Shown: positions 6,186 through 14,518 of the stretch, piece by piece | Layout: each line of letters starts with the position of its first letter | How positions within the stretch are numbered: the first letter of the stretch is position 1 | Origin: Macondimonas sp035325645 | GTDB taxonomy: Bacteria > Pseudomonadota > Gammaproteobacteria > UBA5335 | Reading direction: 5' to 3' | Length of the DNA stretch: 23,444 nucleotides | Assembly: GCA_035325645.1 (NCBI GenBank) | Contig: DAOKZK010000037.1 | Location: forward strand, 1-23,444 | Notes under the pieces: model-generated | What the model was told of the DNA's origin: nothing | What the model saw: only the letters and a program-made list of their open reading frames with translations | Database searches by the model: none | Position numbers and translations under genes: made by a program

Positions 6186-8495
6186 TCAATCCTCGCCTGC
6201 CGGCGGCGGGGCCAGCACTTCACGCGAACCGTTCGGCTGCAAGGCGCCGACAACGCCGGCCCGCTCCATCGCCTCGACCAGCCGCGCCGCCCGGTTGTAG
6301 CCGATGCGCAAGCGCCGCTGCACGCCCGAAACCGAGGCCTTGCGCGATTCGGTGACCAGCCGCAGGGCCTCGTCGTACAGGGGGTCCCGCTCCGGGTCGT
6401 CACTGCCCTCCCCACCGGTGAAGCTGCCGGCATCCTCATCGGGCCCCTGCAGGATTTCGTCGAGGTATTCGGGCGCGCCGAGTTTCTTCAGATGATCCAC
6501 CACGCGATGCACTTCAGCATCCGAGGCGAACGCGCCGTGTACGCGTTGCGGGAAGCCCGTGCCCGGCGGCAGGTAGAGCATGTCGCCATGGCCCAGCAGC
6601 GCTTCGGCTCCCATCTGGTCGAGGATGGTCCGCGAGTCGATCTTGCTGGAGACCTGAAAGGCGATACGCGTCGGGATGTTGGCCTTGATGAGACCCGTGA
6701 TCACATCCACGGAAGGCCGCTGGGTGGCCAGGATCAGGTGGATGCCCGCGGCGCGCGCCTTCTGCGCCAGCCGGGCGATGAGTTCCTCGACCTTCTTGCC
6801 GGCCACCATCATGAGATCGGCCAGCTCGTCGATGACCACGACCACATAGGGCAAGGCCGCGAGCGGCACCGGCTCGCCCGCCTCGTCGAACGGGCGCAAG
6901 GGATCGGTGAGCGGCGTCCCGCTCTGCGCCGCTTCGGCCACGCGCCGGTTGAGCCCCGCGATATTCCGCACCCCCAGGCTCGCCATGAGGCGATAGCGCC
7001 GGTCCATCTCGGTCACACACCAACGCAGGGCGTTGGCGGTGTCGCGCATGTCGGTGACCACCGGCGCCAGCAGATGCGGGATCCCCTCGTAGACCGACAG
7101 CTCCAGCATCTTGGGATCGACGAGGATCAGGCGCACCTGCTCGGCGCTGGCCTTGTAGAGCAGGCTGAGCAACATGGCGTTGATGGCCACCGACTTGCCC
7201 GAGCCCGTGGTCCCCGCCACCAGCAGATGCGGCATGCGCGCGAGATCGGCCACCACCGGCTGGCCGCCGATGTCCTTGCCCAGCGCCAGTGTCAACGGCG
7301 ATGCGGCATCGTCATAGGCCTGGGAGCGCAGGATCTCGCTCAGGCACACCAGTTCGCGCTGGGGATTGGGGATCTCGAGGCCCACCACGGACTTGCCCGG
7401 GATCACCTCGACCACGCGCACGCTCACCGCCGACAGGGCGCGCGCCAGATCCTTGGCCAGTCCCGAGATCTGGCTCACCTTGACGCCCGGCGCGGGCTGC
7501 AGTTCGAAGCGGGTGATGACCGGCCCCGGATGCACCGCGACCACCTTCACCGTCACCCCGAAGTCGGCGAGCTTGATTTCCACCAGGCGCGAGAGGCCCT
7601 CGAGCGCCTCGGGCGTGTAGGCCGCCTCGAGCGGTCGGGGCGCATCGAGCAGCGCCAGGGGCGGCAGAGGGGAATCCGGGCGATCCGCAAAGATGGGGAC
7701 CTGGCGTTCGCGTTCGGCGCGATCGCTGGGCTTGACCGGCTGTGGCGGCGGCTCGATGCGCAGCGCTCCCGGCGCGGTCTTGGCGCTGGACCTGGACGGC
7801 GCCGGACGCGGGATGGGCGCCTCGGGGCGCGCGACGGCCGCGACGCGCGCCGCGCGGCGGCCTTGCCAGCGCCGATAGCCCTTGCCGGCAAGCTGCAGGA
7901 CCTGCAGGGCTCCGCGCCCGGTGCGATCGGCCAGTGCGATCCACGACAGATGCGTGGCCAGCGTGATGCCGATCAGCATCAGCGGCAGCAGGATCAGCGT
8001 GGACCCTAAGGAATTGAAGGCGGCCAGCGCCGCCTCGGCGATACGGTCGCCGATCCAGCCGCCCGCCCCGCGCGGCAATGCGACGAGGTCTTCGCGCACG
8101 TGCAGCGCTGCGAGCCCGCTGGCTGCCAGGAAAGCCAAAACGCCGCCGGCGATGCGCGCACTCTGGTCCATGCGCGATACGGGACCCCGCGCCCGCCCCT
8201 TGAAATGACGCCAGCCCGCAAAAAGGACCGCCAGCGGCAGGGCGTAGGCGAGATAGCCAAAAGCCGTCAACAGAAAATCGGCGAGCCAGGCGCCCAGCAC
8301 GCCGCCGCGATTGCGCACAGGCCCGCTGTCGCCGATCTGGCTCCAGGCGGGGTCGTCGATGTGAAAACTCAGCAGCGCTGTCGTGAGATAGCCCGCGAGC
8401 GACAACGCCAGCAAAAGACCGGCCTCGCGCAAGCCACGGCCCGGCGTTCCGGACTGTGGTGCAGGTGATGGCCCGGATACAGGCGTTCGCGACAA
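6186..8495 (-). CDS. ftsK: DNA translocase FtsK
   Basis: Septum-anchored, ATP-driven DNA pump that clears chromosome termini and activates XerCD at dif. The 769-residue product has an N-terminal membrane part with about four hydrophobic segments (residues 25-190), a short Pro/Ala/Arg-rich linker (about 195-275), then the alpha/beta motor. The motor carries Walker A GTTGSGKS and Walker B YVVVVIDELADLMM. The C-terminal gamma winged helix (about 700-760, SVSGVQRRLRIGYNRAARLVEAME) reads KOPS sites. The linker is much shorter than in E. coli FtsK (1329 residues) but normal for many gammaproteobacteria. The start is TTG 8495 with GAGAGGA 6 nt upstream; no ATG occurs before about residue 108. It lies 32 bp downstream of the ald pseudogene. 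Confidence 0.97.
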   Translation of the reverse strand: MSRTPVSGPSPAPQSGTPGRGLREAGLLLALSLAGYLTTALLSFHIDDPAWSQIGDSGPVRNRGGVLGAWLADFLLTAFGYLAYALPLAVLFAGWRHFKGRARGPVSRMDQSARIAGGVLAFLAASGLAALHVREDLVALPRGAGGWIGDRIAEAALAAFNSLGSTLILLPLMLIGITLATHLSWIALADRTGRGALQVLQLAGKGYRRWQGRRAARVAAVARPEAPIPRPAPSRSSAKTAPGALRIEPPPQPVKPSDRAERERQVPIFADRPDSPLPPLALLDAPRPLEAAYTPEALEGLSRLVEIKLADFGVTVKVVAVHPGPVITRFELQPAPGVKVSQISGLAKDLARALSAVSVRVVEVIPGKSVVGLEIPNPQRELVCLSEILRSQAYDDAASPLTLALGKDIGGQPVVADLARMPHLLVAGTTGSGKSVAINAMLLSLLYKASAEQVRLILVDPKMLELSVYEGIPHLLAPVVTDMRDTANALRWCVTEMDRRYRLMASLGVRNIAGLNRRVAEAAQSGTPLTDPLRPFDEAGEPVPLAALPYVVVVIDELADLMMVAGKKVEELIARLAQKARAAGIHLILATQRPSVDVITGLIKANIPTRIAFQVSSKIDSRTILDQMGAEALLGHGDMLYLPPGTGFPQRVHGAFASDAEVHRVVDHLKKLGAPEYLDEILQGPDEDAGSFTGGEGSDDPERDPLYDEALRLVTESRKASVSGVQRRLRIGYNRAARLVEAMERAGVVGALQPNGSREVLAPPPAGED

Positions 8496-8527
8496 GGCAA
8501 TCCTCTCGACATCAGGAAGGCGCGCCC

Positions 8528-9586
8528 TCAGCTGCGCACCCGATCATCCACGACCTCGCCCCGCCGGATGCTCAAGGCTGCCGCCAGCGATGCGGCGGCT
8601 TCTCCTGTCGCGCCGTCAGCCAGCGCAGCCACGTAGGGCAACAAGGCCGCCGACAAGGCCTGAGATGCGGTCCGGGGCACGGCGCCGGGGAGATTGGCCA
8701 CCCCGAGATGCCAGACCCCGTGGCGTCGGTAAGCGGGGTCATCATACCCACGCGGCTCCATCGTTTCCACGCACCCGCCTTGGTCGATGGAGATGTCGAC
8801 GATCACACTGCCCGGACGCATGCGCTGCACCATGGCCTCGGTGATGACGGCGGGGGCCCGGCGCCCCGGCACCAGCACGGCGCCCACGACCAGATCCGCC
8901 TCGGCAACCGCAGTCGCCAGCATATCCGCATCCGGATACAGGGCGGTCACATTGGCGCCGAGGGCGGCAGCCGCATCGAGCGCCGAGGGTTTCAGGTCGA
9001 ATGCCGTCACCTCGGCATCCAGCGCGGCAGCCGATCCGATCGCTGCCAATCCCGCCTGGCCGCAGCCCACGACCACGACGCGCGCTCGGGGCACACCGAT
9101 CATCCGCCCCAGCAAGACTCCGCGACCGCCGTGCACACCCTGCAGTCAGTGCGCGCCCTGATGGATGGCCAATACTCCGGCGATCCGACTCATGGGGGCA
9201 AGCAGCGGGTAATGGTCTCCTTCACGTACCGTCTCGAAAGCCCAGGCGGTCAGCCCGATACGGCACAGGGCTGCGACCAGTTCGGGTGCGGCAGCCAGGT
9301 GAAGGAAGGAAAACAGCCAGTGGTCGGCGCGCAGCAACGGCCACTCGGGCGCGATCGGTTCCTTGACCTTGACGATCAGTTCGCCGGCGCCGTAAGTGGC
9401 CGCGGCGTCGGCGGCAATCTCGACGCCGGCCCGTTCATAGAGCGCGTCGGGATAACCGCTGGCCTCCCCCGCCTGCGTCTGCAGGATGACGACGTGGCCC
9501 CGGTCGATGAGCGCCCGACAGGACGCCGGCGTCAGGGCGACGCGGCCTTCATGGGGCTTGATTTCTTTCGGAATGGCAATGCGCAT
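8528..9586 (-). pseudogene. ald: Alanine dehydrogenase interrupted by one in-frame TGA
   Basis: Alanine dehydrogenase interconverts L-alanine and pyruvate using NAD. The frame opens at ATG 9586 (GGAGAT site 7 nt upstream) as MRIAIPKEIKPHEGRVALTP and carries KVKEP and FLHLAAAPELV. It meets TGA at 9148-9146 right after IAGVLAIHQGAH. The same frame then continues LQGVHGGRGVLLG, with the NAD motif VVVVGCGQAGLAA, DISIDQGGCVET and VANLPGAVPRTAS to the TGA at 8528. Everything except that one codon is intact: about 351 residues against about 370 in the family. The TGA sits where relatives carry an ordinary residue before the GGRGVLLG loop. It could be a young nonsense mutation, a sequencing error or read-through. 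Restart at GTG 9136 would give only the C-terminal 202 residues. Confidence 0.9.
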
Positions 9587-9629
9587 GTCGGATCTCCGGA
9601 AAAAGCGGTCGTTCGGGGCCAACCGGCCT

Positions 9630-9635
9630 ACAATG
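9630..9635 (+). promoter_or_regulatory. Candidate -10 box (TACAAT) for the acyltransferase-aat operon
   Basis: TACAAT matches 5 of 6 bases of the sigma-70 -10 consensus and lies 32 nt before ATG 9668, giving a leader of about 26 nt. No good -35 hexamer is visible 16-18 nt upstream. The interval is only 81 bp and is shared with the divergent ald promoter. Confidence 0.35.
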
Positions 9636-9667
9636 GAACTCAGCCTCGACAATGCAAGAGTCCGTCC

Positions 9668-10813
9668 ATGTCCCTGGACCTCACGTTTCATCACAGCATC
9701 GATGAAATCGATGCTGACCAATGGAATGCGCTGAACACCTGCGACTTTCCTTTCCTGCGCCATGAGTTCCTGCAGGCGCTCGAACAGACCGGGTGTGTCG
9801 CAATCCAGACAGGCTGGACACCGCGGCACGTGGCGGCTTACGCCGGGGACCGTCTCTGTGCCGCCCTGCCACTGTACGAAAAGACCCACTCGATGGGCGA
9901 GTTCGTGTTCGATTTTTCCTGGGCCGATGCCTATGACCGACTCGGACTCGAGTATTACCCCAAGCTCGTGAATGCGATTCCGTTCACGCCCGTCACCGGG
10001 CCGCGGGCCCTGCCGACGGTGCTCGAGGCGACGGCGCTGCACCGGAGGCTGCTGGAGGCCGCGCTGACGCCGATGGCGCGCGGGGGGTTTTCATCGTTTC
10101 ACTGTCTGTTTCCCGAAGAGGCGCTGGCGCAGCGCTGGGCGCAGACGAGCGGCCTGATGCCACGCATTGCCTGCCAATTCCGCTGGCACAACCAGGGATT
10201 TGCCGACTTCGAGGACCATCTGTCGACGTTCACTGCCGACAAGCGCAAGAAGATCCGCCGGGAGCGGCGGCGGATCGACGAGTCGGGTCTGCGGATCGAG
10301 GTCTGGACGGGACAGGACATGACGTCCGCGCGATGGAACGCCATCTATCCGCTGCTGGCCGACACTTTCTATCGCCACGGTCACCAGCCCTATCTGAGTC
10401 AGCCCTTTTTCGAGACCATCAGCGCTCCACTGGGACAGCAGATGGTCCTGTTCGTGGCGCTCGACGGCAGCACGCCGGTCGGCGCTGCGCTCGCCTTTCG
10501 CGATGCCACGACGCTTTACGGCCGCTACTGGGGCGCCCGCGGTGCGTGGGACAGCCTGCATTTCGAGCTGTGCTATCACCAGGGCATCGACCATTGCATC
10601 CGCAACGGGCTCACCGCCTATGATCCGGGCACACAGGGCGAACACAAGCTGGCGCGGGGCTTTCTGCCGCATCTCAGCCATTCGCTGCATGCGATTGCCC
10701 ATCCGACGCTGGGCCGCGCCATCGGCGATTTCCTGGTCCAGGAAGCGCGCTGGGTGCAGCGTTACGCCGCCGAGATGGCCGCGCACAGTCCGCTGAAATC
10801 CGCCGCGGCATGA
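9668..10813 (+). CDS. COG3146/DUF482-type predicted N-acyltransferase (GNAT/FemAB-like fold)
   Basis: Cytosolic protein of 381 residues without a signal peptide. Family marks are PFLRHEFLQALEQTGC near the N-terminus, LPLYEKTHSMGEFVFDFSWADAY, the basic TADKRKKIRRERRR helix in the middle, and the C-terminal YDPGTQGEHKLARGFLPHLSHS block typical of this group. The substrate is unknown; FemAB-like relatives transfer acyl or aminoacyl groups. ATG 9668 fits the family start (MSLDLTFHHSIDEIDADQWN), although the ribosome binding site is weak. Its TGA overlaps the aat ATG by 4 bp, so the two proteins are probably made together, which hints at a shared role in modifying proteins or peptides. Confidence 0.85.
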   Translation: MSLDLTFHHSIDEIDADQWNALNTCDFPFLRHEFLQALEQTGCVAIQTGWTPRHVAAYAGDRLCAALPLYEKTHSMGEFVFDFSWADAYDRLGLEYYPKLVNAIPFTPVTGPRALPTVLEATALHRRLLEAALTPMARGGFSSFHCLFPEEALAQRWAQTSGLMPRIACQFRWHNQGFADFEDHLSTFTADKRKKIRRERRRIDESGLRIEVWTGQDMTSARWNAIYPLLADTFYRHGHQPYLSQPFFETISAPLGQQMVLFVALDGSTPVGAALAFRDATTLYGRYWGARGAWDSLHFELCYHQGIDHCIRNGLTAYDPGTQGEHKLARGFLPHLSHSLHAIAHPTLGRAIGDFLVQEARWVQRYAAEMAAHSPLKSAAA

Positions 10814-11568
10814 TCACCGTGCTGCGCCCGGGCGATCCGGTCGACGGGTTTCCCGATCCCGCGCTCGCCCTGCGCGAACCCGACGGATTGCTGGCCATGG
10901 GCGGCGATCTGTCTGCGGCGCGGCTGCTCGCCGCTTACCGGCGCGGCATCTTTCCCTGGTATGGACCCGGCGACCCCATCCTGTGGTGGTCGCCCGATCC
11001 ACGCGCGGTCCTGCGCCCGGGCGCCGTGCATTGCTCGAGGCGGCTGGCCCGATCCATGCGGAAAAGCGCCTTCCGGGCCAGCCTGGACGAGGACTTCGTC
11101 GCGGTGCTCGAGGGATGCGCCGCGCCGCGTGGTCCGGACGCCGGCACCTGGCTCGTGGCGGACATGCAGGCCGCCTATGCGCGCTTGCACCGGCTCGGCG
11201 TGGCGCATTCCTTTGAACTCTGGGACGCTGAGCGCCTGATCGGCGGCTTGTACGGGCTGGCCTTGGGCCGGGTGTTTTTCGCCGAATCCATGTTCAGCCG
11301 CGTGCCGGATGCCTCGAAGATGCTGCTCGTCATCGCAGGAGAGCAACTCGCGCGCCGGGGTTTCCGGCTCATCGATGCGCAGGTCGCCTCGCCGCATCTG
11401 CTGCGCATGGGCGCCGAGCTGTGGCCGCGTGCGCGCTTTATGAAGGAGCTGGCGGGCGCGTTGGCCGAGGAGCCCTCAGAACCGCTCGAGCCGCTCGATG
11501 AGGATCTGCGGACCCCTGCAGGCGCCCTCATCAGTCGCGCGGCCGTTGAACAAGTGCCCGCCTTGTAG
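10810..11568 (+). CDS. aat: Leucyl/phenylalanyl-tRNA--protein transferase
   Basis: Transfers Leu or Phe from charged tRNA to proteins beginning with Lys or Arg, creating N-degrons read by ClpS. The product has 252 residues (E. coli 234). Conserved blocks are ALREPDGLLAMGGDLS, AYRRGIFPWYGPGDPILWWS with PDPRAVL, GTWLV, AHSFELWD, GGLYGLALGRVFFAESMFSR, ASKMLL and IDAQVASPHLLRMGA. It starts at ATG 10810, overlapping the acyltransferase stop. infA follows after 51 bp. In many relatives an arginyl-transferase gene (bpt) sits between aat and infA; here it is absent. Confidence 0.96.
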   Translation: MITVLRPGDPVDGFPDPALALREPDGLLAMGGDLSAARLLAAYRRGIFPWYGPGDPILWWSPDPRAVLRPGAVHCSRRLARSMRKSAFRASLDEDFVAVLEGCAAPRGPDAGTWLVADMQAAYARLHRLGVAHSFELWDAERLIGGLYGLALGRVFFAESMFSRVPDASKMLLVIAGEQLARRGFRLIDAQVASPHLLRMGAELWPRARFMKELAGALAEEPSEPLEPLDEDLRTPAGALISRAAVEQVPAL

Positions 11569-11574
11569 CACAAT
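11546..11574 (+). promoter_or_regulatory. Candidate sigma-70 promoter for infA
   Basis: TTGAAC (11546-11551) and CACAAT (11569-11574) are separated by exactly 17 nt and overlap the end of aat. The first matches the -35 consensus at 4 of 6 positions and the second the -10 at 4 of 6. infA often has its own promoter in other species. Confidence 0.35.
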
Positions 11575-11586
11575 CCCAGCCCTTCC

Positions 11587-11601
11587 AGGGCGCGTCGCCC
11601 T
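11587..11601 (+). other. Short hairpin in the infA leader
   Basis: AGGGCG and CGCCCT form a 6-bp perfect stem around CGT, ending 18 nt before the infA ATG. It has no U-tract, so it is not a terminator. It might affect translation or RNA stability, or be chance in GC-rich sequence. Confidence 0.3.
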
Positions 11602-11619
11602 CAAGCCGAACGGGTTGCC

Positions 11620-11838
11620 ATGTCCAAAGAAGATATGATTGAAATGCAGGGCAAGGTCATCGATACCCTGCCCAACACCACTTTCCGGGTTCAGCTCGAC
11701 AACGGACACATCGTGATGGCCCACATCTCCGGCAAGATGCGCAAGCACTACATCCGGATCCTGACCGGCGATACGGTCACCGTCCAGCTGACCCCCTACG
11801 ACCTCACCAAGGGCCGCATCGTCTTCCGGGGCCGCTAG
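11620..11838 (+). CDS. infA: Translation initiation factor IF-1
   Basis: Binds the 30S A-site during initiation, together with IF-2 and IF-3. The product is 72 residues, the standard length, and forms a single S1/OB fold: MSKEDMIEMQGKVIDTLPNT, FRVQLDNGHIVMAHISGKMR, RILTGDTVTVQLTPYDLTKG, RIVFRGR. The Shine-Dalgarno sequence is poor (CGGG about 7 nt before ATG). Its TAG stop shares the CTAG at 11835-11838 with the stop of the convergent clpA, leaving no space for a terminator between the genes. Confidence 0.98.
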   Translation: MSKEDMIEMQGKVIDTLPNTTFRVQLDNGHIVMAHISGKMRKHYIRILTGDTVTVQLTPYDLTKGRIVFRGR

Positions 11839-14102
11839 ACCGCCGCGACGCGCGACTCGATGTCGAGCACCAGTCGCTCCTCCCGGATGTCCACCCGCAC
11901 TCGTCCACCCTCGGTCAGGCGCCCGAACAGAATCTCGTCGGCCAAGGGCCGCTTGATATGCTCCTGGATCACCCGAGCCATGGGCCGCGCGCCCATCTGC
12001 GGATCGTAGCCGCGCTCGGCGAGCCAGGCGCGCGCCGCATCGCTCACCGTCAGCACCACCCGCTTGCTCTCCAGCTGGACCTCGAGCTGGGTCAGGAACT
12101 TGTCGACCACATGCAGGATGGTCGTGGCGTCGAGCGGCTGGAACTGCACGATGGCATCGAGCCGGTTGCGGAACTCCGGCGAGAACCCCCGCTTGATGGT
12201 TTCCATGACGTCGGTCTGGTGGTTCTGTACGGTGAATCCCATCGACGGCCGCTGCATCGCCTCGGCCCCCGCGTTGGTGGTCATCACCAGAATCACGTTG
12301 CGGAAATCGACCTTGCGGCCGTTGTTGTCCGTCAGCGTGCCGTGATCCATGACCTGCAGCAGCAGGTTGAACACATCCGGATGCGCCTTTTCGATTTCAT
12401 CGAGCAGCACCACCGCATGCGGCGTCTTGAGCACGGCATCGGTCAGCAGCCCGCCCTGATCGAATCCCACGTAGCCGGGAGGCGCGCCGATCAGACGCGA
12501 CACTGTGTGACGCTCCATGTACTCCGACATGTCGAAGCGGATCAGCTCGATGCCCAGCACCTGAGCCAGCTGCCGGGTGACCTCGGTCTTGCCGACGCCC
12601 GTCGGCCCGGCAAAGAGGAAGCTGCCGATCGGTCGATCGGGGTGACCGAGGCCGGAGCGGTTGGTCTTGATCGCATTGGCGAGGGTCGTGATGGCCGCGT
12701 CCTGACCATAAATCACCAGTTTGAGGTCGCGCTCGAGGTTGCGCATGGTCTCGCGATCCGAGCGGGACACCTGCTTGGCCGGAATGCGCGCCATCTTGGC
12801 CACGATCGCCTCGACATCCCCCGCCGTCACCGTCTTGCGCCGCCGGGCTTCGGGCTGGAGCTGCAAGCTGGCACCGGCTTCGTCCACGATGTCGATGGCC
12901 TTGTCGGGCAGGTGGCGGTCGGTGATGTAACGAGCCGACAGTTCCGCTGCGGCGCGCAGGGCCGGTTGGGTGTAGCGCACTTTATGAAATTCCTCAAAAT
13001 GACGCTGCAAGCCCTTGAGAATTTGATAAGTTTCCTCAACCGTTGGTTCAGGCACGTCGATTTTCTGGAAGCGCCGCGCCAGTGCGCGGTCTTTCTCGAA
13101 GATGCCGCGATATTCCTGGTAGGTGGTCGAGCCGATGCATTTCAGTTCGCCGGACGCGAGCATGGGCTTGAGCAGATTCGAGGCATCCATCACCCCGCCG
13201 GAGGCCGAACCGGCACCGATCAGGGTATGGATCTCGTCGATAAACAGCACCGCGCCCTTCTGCTTGCGCAATTGCGTCAGTACCCCTTTCAGGCGTTTCT
13301 CGAAATCGCCGCGGTATTTCGTGCCGGCCACCAGCGCCCCGAGGTCGAGCGCGTAGATGGTGGCGTCCTGGAGAATCTCCGGCACGCGTCCTTGGGTGAT
13401 CAGCCAGGCGAGGCCTTCTGCGATGGCCGTCTTGCCGACCCCCGCCTCGCCCACCAGCAAGGGATTGTTCTTGCGCCGCCGACAGAGGATCTGGACGACC
13501 CGCTCGACCTCGGCTTCGCGACCGATCAGGGGATCGATACGCCCCCGCCGAGCCCGGAGGTTGAGATTGGCGGCGTACAGGTCGAGCGGGCTGGCATTCT
13601 CCTCCCGCTCACTCGAGCCCTCGCCCTGCTCGCCTTGCGCCGGCGATGCTTCCTGCTCGTCGTGGTCGTGAACCTTGCGGATGCCGTGGGAGATGTAGTT
13701 GACCACGTCCAGCCGCGACACCGACTGCTTGCCGAGCAGGAACACGGCCTGCGCGTCCTGCTCGCTGAAGATGGCTACCAGGACGTTGAGCGTCGTGACT
13801 TCCTTTTTCCCGGATGACTGCACATGGAAAAAGGCGCGCTGCAGGACCCGCTGGAAACCCAAGGTCGGCTGAACGTCGTGTGTCTCCTGTCCATTGACCA
13901 GGGGTGTGTGGCTATCTACGTATTCGCGCAACTCCCGCCCGAGTTGGACGAGATCCGCGCCACACGACCGAAGCGCCTCGGCGACGAGGGCATTGTCGAG
14001 CAGAGCCAGCAGCAGGTGTTCCACCGTGATGAACTCGTGCCGCTTGCTGCGGGCGCCCGTAAAGGCGGCGTTGATGGCGAATTCCAGCTCTTTGCTCAAC
14101 AT
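11835..14102 (-). CDS. clpA: ATP-dependent Clp protease ATP-binding subunit ClpA
   Basis: Hexameric unfoldase that feeds ClpP and takes N-degron substrates from ClpS. The product has 755 residues (E. coli 758). It has an N-domain beginning MLSKELEFAINAAFTGAR (about 1-145), then an acidic linker. AAA1 carries GEAGVGKTA and VLFIDEIHTLIGAG, and AAA2 carries GPTGVGKTE and VVLLDEIEKAHPDV, with the PEFRNRLD block. The ClpP-docking loop appears as SMGFTVQN, with MGF at the usual IGL/IGF position. ATG 14102 is preceded by GGAG at 7 nt; an in-frame GTG at 14114 is less likely. It follows clpS after 72 bp containing a strong hairpin. Confidence 0.97.
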   Translation of the reverse strand: MLSKELEFAINAAFTGARSKRHEFITVEHLLLALLDNALVAEALRSCGADLVQLGRELREYVDSHTPLVNGQETHDVQPTLGFQRVLQRAFFHVQSSGKKEVTTLNVLVAIFSEQDAQAVFLLGKQSVSRLDVVNYISHGIRKVHDHDEQEASPAQGEQGEGSSEREENASPLDLYAANLNLRARRGRIDPLIGREAEVERVVQILCRRRKNNPLLVGEAGVGKTAIAEGLAWLITQGRVPEILQDATIYALDLGALVAGTKYRGDFEKRLKGVLTQLRKQKGAVLFIDEIHTLIGAGSASGGVMDASNLLKPMLASGELKCIGSTTYQEYRGIFEKDRALARRFQKIDVPEPTVEETYQILKGLQRHFEEFHKVRYTQPALRAAAELSARYITDRHLPDKAIDIVDEAGASLQLQPEARRRKTVTAGDVEAIVAKMARIPAKQVSRSDRETMRNLERDLKLVIYGQDAAITTLANAIKTNRSGLGHPDRPIGSFLFAGPTGVGKTEVTRQLAQVLGIELIRFDMSEYMERHTVSRLIGAPPGYVGFDQGGLLTDAVLKTPHAVVLLDEIEKAHPDVFNLLLQVMDHGTLTDNNGRKVDFRNVILVMTTNAGAEAMQRPSMGFTVQNHQTDVMETIKRGFSPEFRNRLDAIVQFQPLDATTILHVVDKFLTQLEVQLESKRVVLTVSDAARAWLAERGYDPQMGARPMARVIQEHIKRPLADEILFGRLTEGGRVRVDIREERLVLDIESRVAAV

Positions 14103-14131
14103 AAGATGCTCCACGGCAGGGACCGATGGCC

Positions 14132-14161
14132 CGACAGGATCCCGGGGAAGCCCGGGTGTCG
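14132..14161 (-). other. Stable hairpin between clpS and clpA
   Basis: Read on the minus strand, CGACA-CCCGGG, a CTTC loop, CCCGGG, ATCC and TGTCG form a stem of 6 plus 5 bp with a one-sided 4-nt bulge. It lies 13 nt after the clpS stop and 30 nt before the clpA start. No U-tract follows on the minus strand. It is more likely an RNA-stability or partial-attenuation element than a full terminator. Confidence 0.5.
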
Positions 14162-14174
14162 AAAAAAGATGCGC

Positions 14175-14498
14175 TCAGACCTCTTCGAGCGAGGAAAGCA
14201 GCGGATGCTGGTGCTTGCGTGCGTAGTCGTTGACCTGCGCCACCTTGGTTTCCGCGATCTGGGCTGGATAAACGCCGCAGACCGCCTTTCCGCGTGTATG
14301 CACCTGAAGCATCACATGGGTGGCGCGGGCACGATCCATGCCGAAAAAGCGTTCCAGCACATGCACGACGAATTCCATCGGCGTGAAGTCGTCGTTCAGC
14401 AGCACCACCTTGAACTGCGGCGGCGGCGTGAGCTTGGGCTTGGCCGTCTCGGCGATGGCCTCGCCTTGACCATTACCCCACTGATCCGGTTGCGCCAT
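14175..14498 (-). CDS. clpS: ClpA adaptor / N-recognin ClpS
   Basis: Binds proteins with N-terminal Leu, Phe, Tyr or Trp and delivers them to ClpAP. The product has 107 residues (E. coli 106). It has a flexible N-terminal tail (about 1-28) rich in Gln, Ala and Lys, needed for delivery. The core is KVVLLNDDFTPMEFVVHVLE, with the pocket residues Asn-Asp-Asp and Met. VMLQVHTRGKAVCGVY follows, with the conserved pocket His, then AETKVAQVNDYARKHQHPLL. Start ATG 14498 fits the family; the ribosome binding site is not strong (GGGAG lies about 14 nt upstream). A longer upstream frame runs through leader hairpins and is rejected. clpA follows, as in most gammaproteobacteria. Confidence 0.96.
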   Translation of the reverse strand: MAQPDQWGNGQGEAIAETAKPKLTPPPQFKVVLLNDDFTPMEFVVHVLERFFGMDRARATHVMLQVHTRGKAVCGVYPAQIAETKVAQVNDYARKHQHPLLSSLEEV

Positions 14499-14518
14499 AG
14501 GCGTGAATCCACTCCCGC

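Noticed and set aside
5643..8009. 788-codon plus-strand open frame opposite ftsK
   Set aside because: High GC makes long antisense frames common. The product is His/Arg/Gln-rich with no motif, and it lies opposite a clear FtsK.
9587..10042. N-terminal extension of the ald frame upstream of 9586
   Set aside because: It runs antisense through the acyltransferase gene; the family start and ribosome site are at 9586.
11958..13817. 619-codon plus-strand open frame opposite clpA
   Set aside because: Antisense shadow of ClpA codons, with a low-complexity product and no start signals.
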